From assembly GCF_019226825.1 (NCBI RefSeq), contig NZ_CP076643.1, forward strand, positions 1,054,001 to 1,118,000: a DNA stretch of 64,000 nt, written 5' to 3'. Below, piece by piece: positions 25,622 through 36,900 of the stretch. Made by a program: the position numbers and the translations under genes. The notes beneath the pieces are model-generated. The model was given only the letters and a program-made list of their open reading frames with translations, was not told the origin of the DNA and did no database searches. The stretch comes from Vibrio ostreae. Lineage in GTDB: Bacteria; Pseudomonadota; Gammaproteobacteria; Enterobacterales; Vibrionaceae. How positions within the stretch are numbered: position 1 is the first letter of the stretch; each line of letters starts with the position of its first letter.

Positions 25622-27340
25622 CTATTTTCTACGGAACCCAAGCAAGCCCAGAACCGCCAGCATCCACACCCCGAAGCTACCACCACTGCGTTCTGTGGTC
25701 ATCTCGTCTGTGCCACGCGCGCTGATGTCTGCGCTGGTTGCACCAGGAATTGGCATCAGCTTAACCGCAACCGTGGTCTCAGTACCGTCACAGCTCGCGT
25801 TATACGCCGTGGTTGAGTAGCCACCGTCACACTTAATCGCTGTTGCAGCAATCACGCCCGCATCGTTAATATCAGATGCATCGATAATGCGATACTGGTT
25901 GTTGCCACTTGAGTACGTGCCGCCGTTGGTCAGGTTGTCCAACCACCACCCTTGGTCGTTAAACACCGCGCGACGGGTTTCATCGGTACCTGTTCCATCA
26001 TAAGGGTAGATAAACGCGCGCTTACGACGTGGTTTACCATTTGATTCACGCACAGATTCCGCGTCAACCTGGCCGACAATCTCATTGTAGTTATTGATGC
26101 CGCCCGCCTTACCGCCAGCGCCATCAAAGAAGATACCACCGCTCAAATAAGTTGCCCTTGGCGATGCCACATCATCCACCACAAACACGCGATTTGAGGC
26201 CGCACCGTTGTAAATACGGCTGCCACTACGTTTCGCTTCACCGATCGCAACCCGGTTGCTGTTGACCGCGGTAGCAACAGTGTTACTGTAAATGTACTCA
26301 CCGCTTGCATAGCCGCTTTCACGGATAGTGGCGTTAGAGATGGGGGTTGAGGTCCAGTTGCCGGCCGTCATTACATCACTGCTACTGCTGACCGAATACA
26401 CTACCGCGTTCATGTAGTTACTTGAATCGCTTTCATAAGTGTTGTAACCGACGCCATAAATATTACCGTCACTGGCCTGAACAAAATCGCGCATACTACC
26501 CTGCGCCAGACGGTTATTACGCTCATCACGTACACCGGTTCCCCAGCCAAGCTGAACAGAATTACCAGAAGCGTCCCAAACTGCAGCTTTAGAGGTGTAA
26601 TAAGTGCCTTCAGAGTTAGTATCACTGGTCGCGATGCTACCCACTGTATAGGTGCCGTCGGTCTTCCATGCTCGTGTCTGGAAAGTATCGGTAAACGTAT
26701 CGCTGGTCGTGCCCACAAAGCCCGTCACCTGATTACGACGATACGTTGTCACGTCACCAGTGGTAGCAGCAATCCCCACCGGCTCACCTGCGTCAGTCAG
26801 GCTGTTAACCACCACGTTTTGGGTCTCGTCCACCGGCGTCCCCGTGGTCGAGCTGCCAGTAAAGGCGATCGAATTTGGTGTTGTGTTACCGCTCAGTTCG
26901 TTGTACCACTGATTCCAGCGTACTGAAGCCCAGGCTTCACACGTTGCATAGCGCAGCTGGTTATCACAATAGCTTTCGAAATCGTCCCGGCTCTGGATAT
27001 AGATGAATGCGCTATCCATACCAAACGGCACTTCTTCACGATAACTCAGACCATCCACTGCTTGACCAGAGTTGATTTCTGCCGCACGAGTCTCGCCGGC
27101 CAGCGTGAAGTCGTCTGCCGTACAATTGGTCGCAGCCGAGTCAAAACAACCTAATGCGGCCTCTGAACCACCGGTCGCCGTTCCGGGCTGAATGGCAACA
27201 CCAAAGCTGCTTTGATAGTCAAAGGTGGTACTTGGTTCGACTTCCACCACCTGATATAGCGCAGCAGAGGCTGTGCCGGAAGACAGAATCGCGGCGGTAA
27301 TCAGTGTCAGTTTAAACTTGTTACTTATCATCGGTTTCAT
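25622..27340 (-). CDS. DUF3466 family secreted protein with GlyGly-CTERM tail
   Basis: A 572-aa exported protein. The signal peptide runs about residues 1-27 (ending GTASA, cleavage before ALYQ). A long Ser/Thr/Gly/Asn-rich beta-type region follows. The C-terminus GGSFGVWMLAVLGLLGFRRK has the Gly-Gly, hydrophobic span and Arg end of GlyGly-CTERM signals, which rhombosortase cleaves in Vibrio for surface display or type II secretion. The start at 27340 is set by AGGAAAG upstream and overlaps the uup stop (TAATG). The biological role is unknown; the DUF3466 label is from memory of the family. Confidence 0.85.
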   Translation of the reverse strand: MKPMISNKFKLTLITAAILSSGTASAALYQVVEVEPSTTFDYQSSFGVAIQPGTATGGSEAALGCFDSAATNCTADDFTLAGETRAAEINSGQAVDGLSYREEVPFGMDSAFIYIQSRDDFESYCDNQLRYATCEAWASVRWNQWYNELSGNTTPNSIAFTGSSTTGTPVDETQNVVVNSLTDAGEPVGIAATTGDVTTYRRNQVTGFVGTTSDTFTDTFQTRAWKTDGTYTVGSIATSDTNSEGTYYTSKAAVWDASGNSVQLGWGTGVRDERNNRLAQGSMRDFVQASDGNIYGVGYNTYESDSSNYMNAVVYSVSSSSDVMTAGNWTSTPISNATIRESGYASGEYIYSNTVATAVNSNRVAIGEAKRSGSRIYNGAASNRVFVVDDVASPRATYLSGGIFFDGAGGKAGGINNYNEIVGQVDAESVRESNGKPRRKRAFIYPYDGTGTDETRRAVFNDQGWWLDNLTNGGTYSSGNNQYRIIDASDINDAGVIAATAIKCDGGYSTTAYNASCDGTETTVAVKLMPIPGATSADISARGTDEMTTERSGGSFGVWMLAVLGLLGFRRK

Positions 27341-29256
27341 TAACTTTCCTGTTGCATTGCCTCGAGCTCTTCCCAGCGCTCGAAAGCAACTTCAAGCTCC
27401 TGCTCAGTCGCAGCTAACTTGTCTAAAATGGGTTGTGTCTCTTCGACAGGCCGACCGAAAAACTCCGGGTTATTGACCTGCTGTTGCAGAGCTTCAATCT
27501 CCGCTTCTAATTCTTCGAGTTTGACCGGCAACGTTTCCAGTTCGCGCTGCAGTTTATAGGATAACTTCTTCGACTTCGGCTTTGCAGCCGCCGTTTTGGG
27601 AGTTTCCTCAACCACTTTCTCTGTCTTGATGGTTTTTTCAACACTGCGCGTCTGGCGTACTTGCTGACGTTGTTGCTGAGCGTCATGGTAGCCGCCAACA
27701 AACTCTTCTATCACACCGTCGCCTTCGAAAATCCAACTGGAGGTCACGGTATTGTCAACAAACTCACGATCGTGACTGACCAACAATAACGTACCCTGAT
27801 AATTGGCAAGCAATTCTTCTAAAAGTTCCAGAGTTTCGATATCTAAATCGTTGGTTGGTTCATCAAGCACCAATAAGTTGTTTGATTTAAGGAAAATCCG
27901 CGCCAATAACAGGCGGTTTTTCTCACCACCTGACAATGCTTTGACCGGGGTACGTGCGCGTTTAGGCGCAAACAGGAAGTCTTGCAGGTAACTCAGAGCG
28001 TGGCGTGGACGCCCGCCGACCATCACTTCCTGTTTACCGTCTGCCAGGTTATCAATCACCGATTTTTCCGGATCGAGCATTTCACGATACTGGTCGAAGT
28101 AAGCCACTTCCAGCTTGGTACCGCAATGGAGGCGGCCGCTGTCCGGTTGCAGTTCTCCCAGCAGCAGTTTCAGCAGCGTACTCTTACCACAGCCGTTTGG
28201 CCCCACCAGCGCGATACGATCACCGCGCATAATGTTAAAGCTGAAATCACTGACAATCGCTTTACCATCGATGGCATATTGCAGGTGTTCCGCTTCGAAC
28301 ACAATTTTGCCTGAACGCGCGGCATCATCGATTTGCAGATTAACTTTACCCTGCACTTCGCGACGTTCACCACGTTCTTCACGCAGCTTTTTCAGTGCCC
28401 GAACCCGGCCTTCGTTACGGGTACGACGCGCTTTAATGCCCTGACGAATCCACACTTCTTCCTGAGCCAGTTTTTTATCGAACTCCGCATTTTGCATCTC
28501 TTCGATTCGCAGTTGCTCTTCTTTATCCACCAGATACTTGTCATAGTTACCCGGGAAAGAATTCAACTGGCCGCGGTCCAGATCAACAATGCGGGTCGCC
28601 ATAGACTTGATAAACGCGCGGTCGTGGGAAATAAAGATAATCGAACCACGAAAATCTTTCAGGAAGCCTTCCAGCCATTCGATGGTGGTCACGTCCAGAT
28701 GGTTGGTAGGTTCATCAAGCAACAGCACATCCGGATCGCACACCAGCGCGCGAGCCAGCGCGGCTTTACGCTGCCAGCCACCGGACAATTCGGTCAGCTT
28801 AGTGTGGCCATCCAGATTAAGTGCATTGAGCACGTTGTTGATGCGGTCTTCAAAGCGCCAGGCACCTGAGTGCTCCAACTGCTCTTGAATGCGCGCCAAT
28901 CGGTTGATATTCGATTCGGTTGGCTCGACCGCCACCAGATCCAGCAGATCCTGATAGATCTTGAGCTGATGTCCCACTTCTGCCAGGCCACCAGCCACGT
29001 AATCATACACATTGCCCTGTTGGTCGCGCGGCGGATCCTGCTCGAGACGTGACACGACGACATCCTGGGTGACCTGCATTTTGCCGTCATCCATTTGGAC
29101 TTCGCCGGCTAACACTTTCATCAGCGTAGACTTGCCTGCCCCGTTACGGCCTACCAGACAGACGCGCTCATTTTCCTGCAGCGCAAAATCTGCATGATCA
29201 AGCAAAGGGTGATCGCCAAATGCGAGTAAACCGTTATGAATGGTAATTAATGCCAT
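27340..29256 (-). CDS. uup: ABC-F ATPase Uup
   Basis: Soluble ABC-F protein with two ATPase domains (about residues 1-250 and 315-535). Walker A motifs are GRNGAGKST and GPNGCGKST, and the signatures are LSGGWQRKAALARAL and LSGGEKNRLLLARIF. The linker between the domains has the charged ABC-F character. The C-terminal 80 residues form the coiled coil characteristic of Uup, which binds DNA in E. coli. Roles suggested for the family include ribosome function and suppression of transposon excision. It overlaps the glutaredoxin-like gene upstream by 23 bases. Confidence 0.95.
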   Translation of the reverse strand: MALITIHNGLLAFGDHPLLDHADFALQENERVCLVGRNGAGKSTLMKVLAGEVQMDDGKMQVTQDVVVSRLEQDPPRDQQGNVYDYVAGGLAEVGHQLKIYQDLLDLVAVEPTESNINRLARIQEQLEHSGAWRFEDRINNVLNALNLDGHTKLTELSGGWQRKAALARALVCDPDVLLLDEPTNHLDVTTIEWLEGFLKDFRGSIIFISHDRAFIKSMATRIVDLDRGQLNSFPGNYDKYLVDKEEQLRIEEMQNAEFDKKLAQEEVWIRQGIKARRTRNEGRVRALKKLREERGERREVQGKVNLQIDDAARSGKIVFEAEHLQYAIDGKAIVSDFSFNIMRGDRIALVGPNGCGKSTLLKLLLGELQPDSGRLHCGTKLEVAYFDQYREMLDPEKSVIDNLADGKQEVMVGGRPRHALSYLQDFLFAPKRARTPVKALSGGEKNRLLLARIFLKSNNLLVLDEPTNDLDIETLELLEELLANYQGTLLLVSHDREFVDNTVTSSWIFEGDGVIEEFVGGYHDAQQQRQQVRQTRSVEKTIKTEKVVEETPKTAAAKPKSKKLSYKLQRELETLPVKLEELEAEIEALQQQVNNPEFFGRPVEETQPILDKLAATEQELEVAFERWEELEAMQQES

Positions 29257-29482
29257 TATCTTCTAACCATTGAGTTAATTCGTTGAGATCAAAAGGCCAA
29301 TTCAGCTCTGAATGTTGATAAGCGAGGACAGGAATAGTGACCCCGTAACGAGAAAACAGAGCGTCGTCGAACGCAATGTCGACGACCTCTACATGATGAG
29401 CTGCATTAGCCTGCGTTATTAATTGATATGCCATTTCACAAAGGTGGCAGCCTTCCGTACTGTACAGTGTAATCATATCCAT
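29234..29482 (-). CDS. Glutaredoxin family protein (82 aa)
   Basis: A short thioredoxin-fold protein with an N-terminal C-H-L-C motif (LYSTEGCHLCEMAYQL), the cis-Pro region (VTIPVLAYQ) and a C-terminal helix. It corresponds to the short glutaredoxin-like proteins annotated beside rlmKL and uup in vibrios. The substrate is unknown. It starts at 29482 with AAGG upstream and overlaps uup by 23 bases. It lies 20 bp after the rlmKL stop, so rlmKL-grx-uup-DUF3466 may form one transcript. Confidence 0.85.
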   Translation of the reverse strand: MDMITLYSTEGCHLCEMAYQLITQANAAHHVEVVDIAFDDALFSRYGVTIPVLAYQHSELNWPFDLNELTQWLEDNGINYHS

Positions 29483-29502
29483 TGTGCCAACCTTCTGAGC
29501 TG

Positions 29503-31626
29503 TTATTGCTGATGAGTCACCAGCCAGCAGTTGTGAATGTGTTTGTTGCGTTCAAAGTCCAGCGGCAGTGTCTGAGAAGAGATGTTATTCGCTTCCAGCC
29601 CCAATGCTGCCAGCTGTTCCAGATCCATCTTAAAATGGCGCTTGTTGTTGGAGAACACAATGGTTCCGTTCGGACGCAGAATGCGCTTCAGGTGTGTCAT
29701 CAACTGGATATGGTCGCGCTGAACATCAAAACTCTGCTCCATACGCTTGGAGTTAGAGAATGTCGGCGGGTCAATAAAGATCAAATCGTACTGACCAGTT
29801 GCTTTCTCCAGCCATTGCAGGCAGTCAGCCTGAACATATTGATGCTGACGCCCTACCTGGCCATTTAATGCCATGTTCTCTTTTGCCCAGTCCAGGTAAG
29901 TTTTCGACATATCGACCGTCGTCGTCGATTTCGCACCACCTACAGCAGCATGCACTGTGGCAGAACCGGTATAAGCAAACAGGTTAAGGAAGTCCTGCCC
30001 TTTGGCCATCTGGCCCAAACGACGGCGAGTCAGTTTGTGATCCAGGAACAGACCCGTATCGAGATAGTCGTACAGGTTAACAATCAGCTGTACGCCATAT
30101 TCGTGCGCATGCATCTTCTCGGCCTGCTGACCCAGTTTCTGATACTGATTCGTGCCTTTTTTCTTCTCACGAACTTTCAGCACCACACTATTGGCGTCAA
30201 CGCCGGTAACCTGAATCGCTGCACGAATAATATCGGTCAGACGACGTTTGGCTTTCTCTTCCGGAATATTCTTCGGCGCCGCGTACTCCTGAATCACCAG
30301 GTGATCAAGATAGACATCAATCGCCACGTTGTATTCCGGCAGGTCCGCATCGTAAATACGGTAACAATCCAGCCCTTCTCGTTTGGCCCACTTACCAATT
30401 TTGCCGATGTTCTTCTTCAGGCGATTAGCAAAATCCGGCGCAATCAGGCTCTGTTGTTGCTCGCCCTGTTGTTCAGATGCTTCACGTGCAGAAATACTGT
30501 AGTTCTTCTGATGACATGGCAGTGCACCGTTATTCATCTTGAACTGTTTCTCAGCCCGCATACGCAAGCAGCTCAGCAACTCATCGGAACTGGAGAAAAT
30601 CGATGCCTGACAGCCGCCAAACTCCGCTTTCAGTTGGGCGCCAAAGGCAGTATACAGCGCAATCAGGCCCGGATGAGTACCAAGTCGCTCACCATATGGC
30701 GGGTTACACACAATCACGCCTTGCTCGAAACCGGCCGGACGTTTAACCGTCGCAGCATCGCCTTCCGCAAATTCAATCAGCTCACTGACACCAGCGCGAC
30801 GTGCGTTGTCTTTAGCAACCTGTACAACACGCGGGTCGTTATCGAAACCAAAAAACTTAGCGTCAACTTTCTTGACGCCTTTACGTGCCTGAACGTTAGC
30901 TTCGGACTTAATGGTCGCCCAAAGCTCCGCATCAAAATCTTCCAGTGCTTCAAAGCCCCATTTTTCACGCTTTACACCGGGTGCAATATTGGCGGCCATC
31001 ATTGCCGCTTCAATCAGCAAGGTACCAGAGCCACACATCGGGTCGAGCATTGACTTGGTCGCATCCCAACCGCTACGCAAAATAATGGCAGCAGCCAGAG
31101 TTTCACGTAGTGGTGCTTTACCCGACTCCGGGCGATAGCCACGTACATGCAGGCCGCTACCAACCATATCGATCCCCAACAGGGCTTTGTCTTTATGCAG
31201 GCGAACGTGCAGACGAAGATCAGGTTGATCTTTACTGATCGACGGACGAGGCAGATTTTTCTTCTCGAAACAATCAACGACCGCGTCTTTAACTTTCATC
31301 GCACCGTATTGGCTGTTACGAATCTCGCGGTTGGTACCATTGAAATCAACCACGAATTTCTTCGAACTGTGGAAATGGTTAACCCAGTTGATTGCAGTCG
31401 CCGATAGGTAAAGATCCATATCGTCCTGACAAGTGAACTCTGCAACCACACGTACGAATCGAGAAGCGAGGCGGCTCCATAAGCAACAACGGTAAATTTG
31501 CTCCTTTGTCGCCTTAAATTTCACCCCTGCCTGGACTGGCTTGGCGTCGGATATGCCTAAATTTGTTAATTCTTCGACTAACAGGTTTTCAAGACCGTTC
31601 GAAGTCACCGCTAGATACTGATTCAT
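29503..31626 (-). CDS. rlmL: Bifunctional 23S rRNA methyltransferase RlmKL
   Basis: Fusion enzyme that makes m2G2445 (N-terminal RlmL) and m7G2069 (C-terminal RlmK) in 23S rRNA. The 707-aa product has a THUMP domain (about residues 45-155). The RlmL half has SAM loop [18 protein letters not shown] and catalytic [11 protein letters not shown]. The RlmK half has [14 protein letters not shown] and [14 protein letters not shown]. The full-length fusion is intact, as in E. coli (702 aa). Confidence 0.96.
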   Translation of the reverse strand: MNQYLAVTSNGLENLLVEELTNLGISDAKPVQAGVKFKATKEQIYRCCLWSRLASRFVRVVAEFTCQDDMDLYLSATAINWVNHFHSSKKFVVDFNGTNREIRNSQYGAMKVKDAVVDCFEKKNLPRPSISKDQPDLRLHVRLHKDKALLGIDMVGSGLHVRGYRPESGKAPLRETLAAAIILRSGWDATKSMLDPMCGSGTLLIEAAMMAANIAPGVKREKWGFEALEDFDAELWATIKSEANVQARKGVKKVDAKFFGFDNDPRVVQVAKDNARRAGVSELIEFAEGDAATVKRPAGFEQGVIVCNPPYGERLGTHPGLIALYTAFGAQLKAEFGGCQASIFSSSDELLSCLRMRAEKQFKMNNGALPCHQKNYSISAREASEQQGEQQQSLIAPDFANRLKKNIGKIGKWAKREGLDCYRIYDADLPEYNVAIDVYLDHLVIQEYAAPKNIPEEKAKRRLTDIIRAAIQVTGVDANSVVLKVREKKKGTNQYQKLGQQAEKMHAHEYGVQLIVNLYDYLDTGLFLDHKLTRRRLGQMAKGQDFLNLFAYTGSATVHAAVGGAKSTTTVDMSKTYLDWAKENMALNGQVGRQHQYVQADCLQWLEKATGQYDLIFIDPPTFSNSKRMEQSFDVQRDHIQLMTHLKRILRPNGTIVFSNNKRHFKMDLEQLAALGLEANNISSQTLPLDFERNKHIHNCWLVTHQQ

Positions 31627-32150
31627 AGTGCTCTTTAACTGGTAAAAATGGTTTCAGATTATAACTGACATTAAAGGTCATGCCTAAATCTAAACGAATC
31701 ATTTCTTTAAAAACCTGCCTGGTTGGCGAATAGAGCAGCAATAACTCCTTTCGTTATCCAACAACCACTCTGCCTTCCCATCGAGCATTATTTGACCTGG
31801 TTATCAGCCTTAAAGCGATAGTGAGTATTTATTCACATCTAATTTGGTCTATACCAAATGATAAACATGGCTGTAATTTAGTTACAAAAGCAGGGAAAAC
31901 CGGAATAAACTGGTGAATTTACACTCGGCATCAGGCAGAAAAAACGTCACTTCAGCCTTGCAGACGGGAAACTAATTAGTGAAAAGTTTGAACTTGAGCC
32001 CAATTTTTTGGCAGCACTAAGTCAGATAAGTGAACGAAGACGGGTCAAAGCAGGAATTTCAGGCAAAAAAAATCGGCCTGAAGCCGATGGGAAATATAAA
32101 AAGAAACGAAATAAAGTAGGGAAACGTTTGTGATGCGTAGCTAAAGCTGA
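31627..32150. other. Intergenic region between rlmKL and zapC
   Basis: A 524-bp region with the zapC terminator (32064-32088) at its right end and presumably the rlmKL promoter at its left. A short inverted repeat, ATAAC/GTTAT, lies around 31740-31756. I found no gene or named RNA in the remainder. Confidence 0.5.
32064..32088 (-). terminator. Terminator after zapC
   Basis: Stem ATCGGC / GCCGAT with a 5-base loop, followed on the minus strand by eight Ts. Confidence 0.88.
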
Positions 32151-32696
32151 TTAACCAACCAGAGCCATGGTCGGTTCCGCAACAAAAATATGGTTGGCGT
32201 TGGCCATGCGGTCATGCATGACTTTAATCACCTGACCGAATTCAAGCTGTTTACTTCCATTCAGTACAAAGGCATCTAAATCAGCTAAAGCACACAAGCT
32301 GGCACTCTCTCCGACTTCCAGAACAATGAAATAGCCCTGATTATAACCGTTAACCAGGCTGACGATGTCCCCTTCCTCAGGTACAGACTCATCGCCCTGG
32401 TAATCAAAGAACCAACTCTTAGGCTGAACCGGTTTATGAAAACGCTTGGCCGCCACACAATACAGGGCGAGTTCAGCTTTACGTGGTTCGCTTAAATCAA
32501 GGCCGCTGATGCGTTCCTTGTATGTTTGATAGTCTGATGCGTCATCAACACTAAAGTGATTATCGGTGAACCCGCAGTCCACCAGCAGGTTGCGACTGAG
32601 ATTGGTACGGAATACCATCTCCTCGCCCAGGTCCAGCATCAAATAGCCTTCGCTATCTGAATAGTACCAACTCCATTTGTCACTTGGTTTAAGCAT
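32151..32696 (-). CDS. zapC: Cell division protein ZapC
   Basis: Cytoplasmic protein that binds FtsZ and promotes Z-ring stability. The 181-aa product matches E. coli ZapC in length. The start is ATG 32696 (MLKPSDKWSWYYSDSEGYLMLDL); the longest frame begins at a TTG ten codons earlier, which does not fit the family. Conserved blocks include RKAELALYCVAAKRFHKPVQPKSWFF and VVLEVGESASLCALA. It lies between pyrD and rlmKL, as in E. coli. Confidence 0.92.
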   Translation of the reverse strand: MLKPSDKWSWYYSDSEGYLMLDLGEEMVFRTNLSRNLLVDCGFTDNHFSVDDASDYQTYKERISGLDLSEPRKAELALYCVAAKRFHKPVQPKSWFFDYQGDESVPEEGDIVSLVNGYNQGYFIVLEVGESASLCALADLDAFVLNGSKQLEFGQVIKVMHDRMANANHIFVAEPTMALVG

Positions 32697-32791
32697 TGTT
32701 CCGATTCTCAATTTATTAATTTTCAAACGATTAGGTAAAACGCTTAATTACCTTTGCCAACGAATTACTCTAATTCTAAGAACGCAACAGT

Positions 32792-32826
32792 AAAAAAAAA
32801 GAGGAAATGATTATCTCATTCCCTCT
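32792..32826 (-). terminator. Terminator after pyrD
   Basis: On the minus strand AGAGGGAATGA pairs with TCATTTCCTCT (one wobble pair), followed by nine or more Ts. It lies about 80 bp after the pyrD stop. Confidence 0.88.
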
Positions 32827-32905
32827 CTCGTCACCTTGTCACTTCTGACAAAATGATCTTGCATGTCAGTATCTTGCTAAGATTGGTTGTGCCAGCTTGA
32901 CTTGC

Positions 32906-33916
32906 TCACAGATTCTTAACGATGTTGCTGACCAGTTTCGGACCGTGATAAATAAAACCACTGTAGACCTGAACCAGTTTTGCACCCGCCATCAGTTTCT
33001 CTTTAGCGGCAACAAAAGAATCAATACCACCCACACCAATGATCGGAATCTCATCACCCAGTTCTTTATACAGACACTTGATCACTTCCGTACTGCGCGA
33101 TTGCAGCGGACGACCACTCAGGCCCCCTGCTTCATTGGCATTCTTCATCCCTTCCACTACAGAACGATCTAAGGTGGTGTTAGTTGCAATCACACCATCA
33201 ATCTTATTCTTCAACAGTGACTGACAGATTTGCTTAAGCTCTTCATCGGTGGAATCCGGTGCGATCTTCAGTGCCAGCGGAACATATTTGCTGTGCTGAG
33301 TCGCCAGTTGTGCCTGACGCACTTTCAATGCCGCCAGCAGTTCATCCAGTGCTTCACCATATTGCAGTGTACGCAGTCCCGGTGTGTTCGGGGATGAAAT
33401 GTTAACGGCGATATAACCTGCGTGCGGGTAAACCTTATCCATACAGATCAGGTAGTCGTCTACCCCTTTCTCGATTGGCGTGTCTTTGTTCTTACCGATG
33501 TTGATACCGATGATGCCGTCGAAGTTGGATTTCTTTACATTCTCAACCAGGTGATCCACACCTTCGTTGTTGAAACCCATACGGTTGATGATGCCCTCTG
33601 CCGGGATCAAACGGAACAGACGAGGTTTGTCATTACCAGGTTGAGCGCGCGGAGTGACCGTGCCTACTTCAACAAAGCCAAAACCCATTGCGCCAAACGC
33701 ATCGATACATTCACCGTTTTTATCCAGACCAGCTGCAAGGCCTACCGGGTTTTTGAAGGTCAGTCCCATGCATTCGACAGGACGGTCAGGAAGGTGTTGA
33801 CGATAGAAGAGATCGAGAGGTGTACCAGTGAAACGTTTGAAATTTTGAATGGCGAGTTCATGCGCCTTTTCAGCATCCAGTTGAAAAAAGCCAGCTCTGG
33901 CTAAGCGGTAAAGCAT
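32906..33916 (-). CDS. pyrD: Dihydroorotate dehydrogenase (quinone, class 2) PyrD
   Basis: Membrane-associated FMN enzyme oxidising dihydroorotate to orotate with quinone in pyrimidine synthesis. The 336-aa product has the N-terminal membrane-contact helix ([22 protein letters not shown]). FMN-site blocks are [14 protein letters not shown] and [15 protein letters not shown]. The class 2 catalytic Ser lies in [16 protein letters not shown] precedes the ATG. A strong terminator hairpin lies only 15 bp upstream of the start codon, an unusual position discussed in the findings. Confidence 0.97.
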   Translation of the reverse strand: MLYRLARAGFFQLDAEKAHELAIQNFKRFTGTPLDLFYRQHLPDRPVECMGLTFKNPVGLAAGLDKNGECIDAFGAMGFGFVEVGTVTPRAQPGNDKPRLFRLIPAEGIINRMGFNNEGVDHLVENVKKSNFDGIIGINIGKNKDTPIEKGVDDYLICMDKVYPHAGYIAVNISSPNTPGLRTLQYGEALDELLAALKVRQAQLATQHSKYVPLALKIAPDSTDEELKQICQSLLKNKIDGVIATNTTLDRSVVEGMKNANEAGGLSGRPLQSRSTEVIKCLYKELGDEIPIIGVGGIDSFVAAKEKLMAGAKLVQVYSGFIYHGPKLVSNIVKNL

Positions 33917-33930
33917 TGTGCCTCCGAAAG

Positions 33931-33954
33931 AAAAAAGCCCCGATTAAACGGGGC
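33931..33954 (-). terminator. Terminator-like hairpin between gdhB and pyrD
   Basis: Stem GCCCCG (33937-33942) / CGGGGC (33949-33954), followed on the minus strand by TTTTTTC and then the pyrD ribosome-binding site. It can end gdhB transcription and also lies in the possible pyrD leader. Confidence 0.85.
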
Positions 33955-33989
33955 GTTATTATTGACGTATTTGTCTGACAATTCAATTG

Positions 33990-36900
33990 TTATTCGGTTG
34001 CCTGACAGTTTAAGTTGAGCAGCATCAATTCCCGCATCGCTACAGAGAACTTAGCAAACTCATGCACAGTACCGACTTTGAACTCATTAAGTATGTTTTC
34101 CCAGCGGTGCAACGACATCTCGTTCGCTTCGATCCAGCCGTCCAGCAGGGTCATCACATCATTACACTCGGTATCACAGCCACAATTAAGTACCTGAGCC
34201 GTGAGCTGGCGTTGTTGCCAGTCAAGATCTTCGCGGAACGCCGCACGGGCAAGGGCCTGCCAGTTATTGTCGACCGCCTGACCATTGATCTGTTTCAGGA
34301 ACCAATGCAGTGAGAGTCGATCGCCAAGGTTGAAGTAAAGTTTGGCTGTTTGCTCAACACTTTTACCACTTTCACGGGACACTGTAGATATATCCAGTAC
34401 TGAATAGAGGCTCGACAGGCGGGCAACATAATGGGCCAGTTCAGACTCTACGCCCTGTTTCACCCAAGCTTCTGCCATTGCACTGTGTTCAGCCACTTCA
34501 TCAGCCACCAGCAATTGGTCCAGTTGTTTGGCGATGGCTTTTACATCGGCCTGATAACTGTCAATCAACATCTGCACGGAAGGCTTCGCGGTCCGGTTAC
34601 GCAGGAACCAGCGCGACAAGCGACGCAGGGTGCGGCGTACATGGAACATCACATCATACTGTGCTTCACTGCTCGCTTTGTTATCCAGCTTGCGCGCTTT
34701 ATCCAACACAGAATCGAGTTGGTAAATTTCGCGTGCGGCTGCATACGCATTAGCAATATCAACGACGTTAGCCCCTGTCTCTTCCTGCAAACGGGTAATG
34801 AAGTTACAGCCCATCTCATTGACCATCTGGTTGGCCAGAGCAGTCGCAATGATCTCTTTACGCAGCGGATGGTTGTTCATCTGCTGAGAAAAGTCACGGC
34901 GTAACGCAGATGGGAAGTAACGAACCAGCTGAGTGGCATGAAATGCATCATTGGCGATGTCGTCACACGCCAGTTCGTCTTTCAGCACCATCTTACCGTA
35001 CGCAACCAGCACGGCCAGTTCCGGACGAGTCAAGCCCTGACCCTGTTTTTCACGCTCAAGCAGAGTTTCATCATCCGGAATATACTCCAGACCGCGATCC
35101 AGGTGACCGGCTTTTTCCATATGATGGATAAAGCGAATTTGCTCTTTTACTGCGGCAACACCTTGCTGCTCTGTCACAGAAATCGACTCAGACTGAGTGT
35201 AGGCGTCTTCAATTACAATCTCACCCACTTCCTGTTCCATCGATTCCAGGATCTGGTTACGCTGCTTGATAGTCAGATCGCCATTCGCTACTAAGCCGTT
35301 AAGGAAGATCTTGATATTGACTTCGTTATCCGAACAGTCCACGCCACCGACGTTATCAACAAAGTCGGTGTTAACCCGGCCGCCGTTCAGCGCATATTCC
35401 ACCCGGCCTAGCTGGGTCATACCCAGGTTACCGCCTTCACCAACAATCCTGGCTCGCAATTCGCCGCCATCAATGCGCAGCGCATCATTGGCACGGTCGC
35501 CAACATCAGTATTGGTTTCCCGTGATGATTTCACATACGTACCGATACCGCCGTTCCAGAGCAGATCAACTTCCATTTTCAGGATCATCTTGATCAGCTC
35601 ATTTGGCGCGGCGCTGGCTTTTTTCGTACCGAGCATTTTCTGTATTTCTGGTGTCAGGCTAATCGACTTCGCTTTACGCGAGAAGATACCGCCGCCTTTA
35701 GAAATCAGCTCAGCGTTGTAGTCTTCCCAACTGGATCGCGGCAGATTAAACAGGCGCTGACGCTCATGCCAGCTTGATGCTGAATCCGGATCCGGATCAA
35801 TAAAGATATGCAAGTGGTTAAACGCGGCCTGCAATCGGATATGTTGTGACAACAGCATGCCGTTACCAAATACGTCACCGGCCATGTCGCCGATACCCAC
35901 AGCGGTGAAGTCTGTGGTTTGGCAATCGATACCCAGTTCACGGAAGTGGCGTTTGACTGATTCCCAGCCACCTTTCGCGGTTATCCCCATCGCTTTGTGG
36001 TCGTAACCGTTTGAGCCGCCCGAAGCAAATGCATCACCAAGCCAGAAGTTATATTCTTCCGATACCGAGTTCGCCAAATCAGAGAAGGTCGCTGTACCTT
36101 TATCAGCGGCGACAACAAGATACGGGTCGTCTTCATCGTGGCGCACCACATTCTTCGGTGCGATCAGCTCGCCTTCGATAATGTTGTCAGTGACATCCAG
36201 TAAGGCGCGAATAAAGCGTTTGTAACAGCGCTGACCTTCCGCGAAGATCTCATCACGGGTCGTCATCAGGTACTGTTTCTTACACACGAAACCGCCTTTT
36301 GCTCCCACCGGCACAATCACGGTATTTTTAACCTGCTGAGCTTTCACCAGACCAAGAATTTCGGTACGGAAGTCTTCCTGACGATCAGACCAACGCAGAC
36401 CACCACGCGCCACTTTACCGCCACGCAGGTGGACACCTTCAATGTCCGGTGCATAAACAAAGATTTCAAACGCAGGTACCGGGGCAGGAATATCCGGGAT
36501 CTCGCTTGGTTTCATTTTCAAAGCCAGCCACGGTTTCGGCTGTTTATGCTCGTCGGTCTGAAAATAGTTGGTACGCAGCGTGGCACTGATCATCTCCATA
36601 TAACGACGCAGAATACGATCATCATCCAGGCTTTCGACGTTATCGAGTTGTTTGGTCAGTCTGGTCATTAAATCGGCCTGACCTTTAGCGGCGCCTTTGA
36701 ACTTCGGATCAAAGCGGCGCAGGAACAGATCCACCAGCCCCTTGGCCAGTTCCGGATAATGATTGAGTGTTTCTTCAATGTACTGCTGGCTGAACGGGAA
36801 ACCGACCTGACGCATATAACGTGCGTAAGCGCGCAGAATCGACACTTCACGACCGGTCAGTGACGCACCAAGAACCAGACGGTTGAAACCGTCATTTTCC

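Noticed and set aside
29950..31053. Long plus-strand open frame of 367 codons opposite rlmKL
   Set aside because: It lies wholly antisense to the clearly conserved rlmKL gene, and its translation has no family features. It is a shadow of the real gene.
32830..32842. matS-like sequence GTCACCTTGTCAC after pyrD
   Set aside because: Two mismatches to the consensus.
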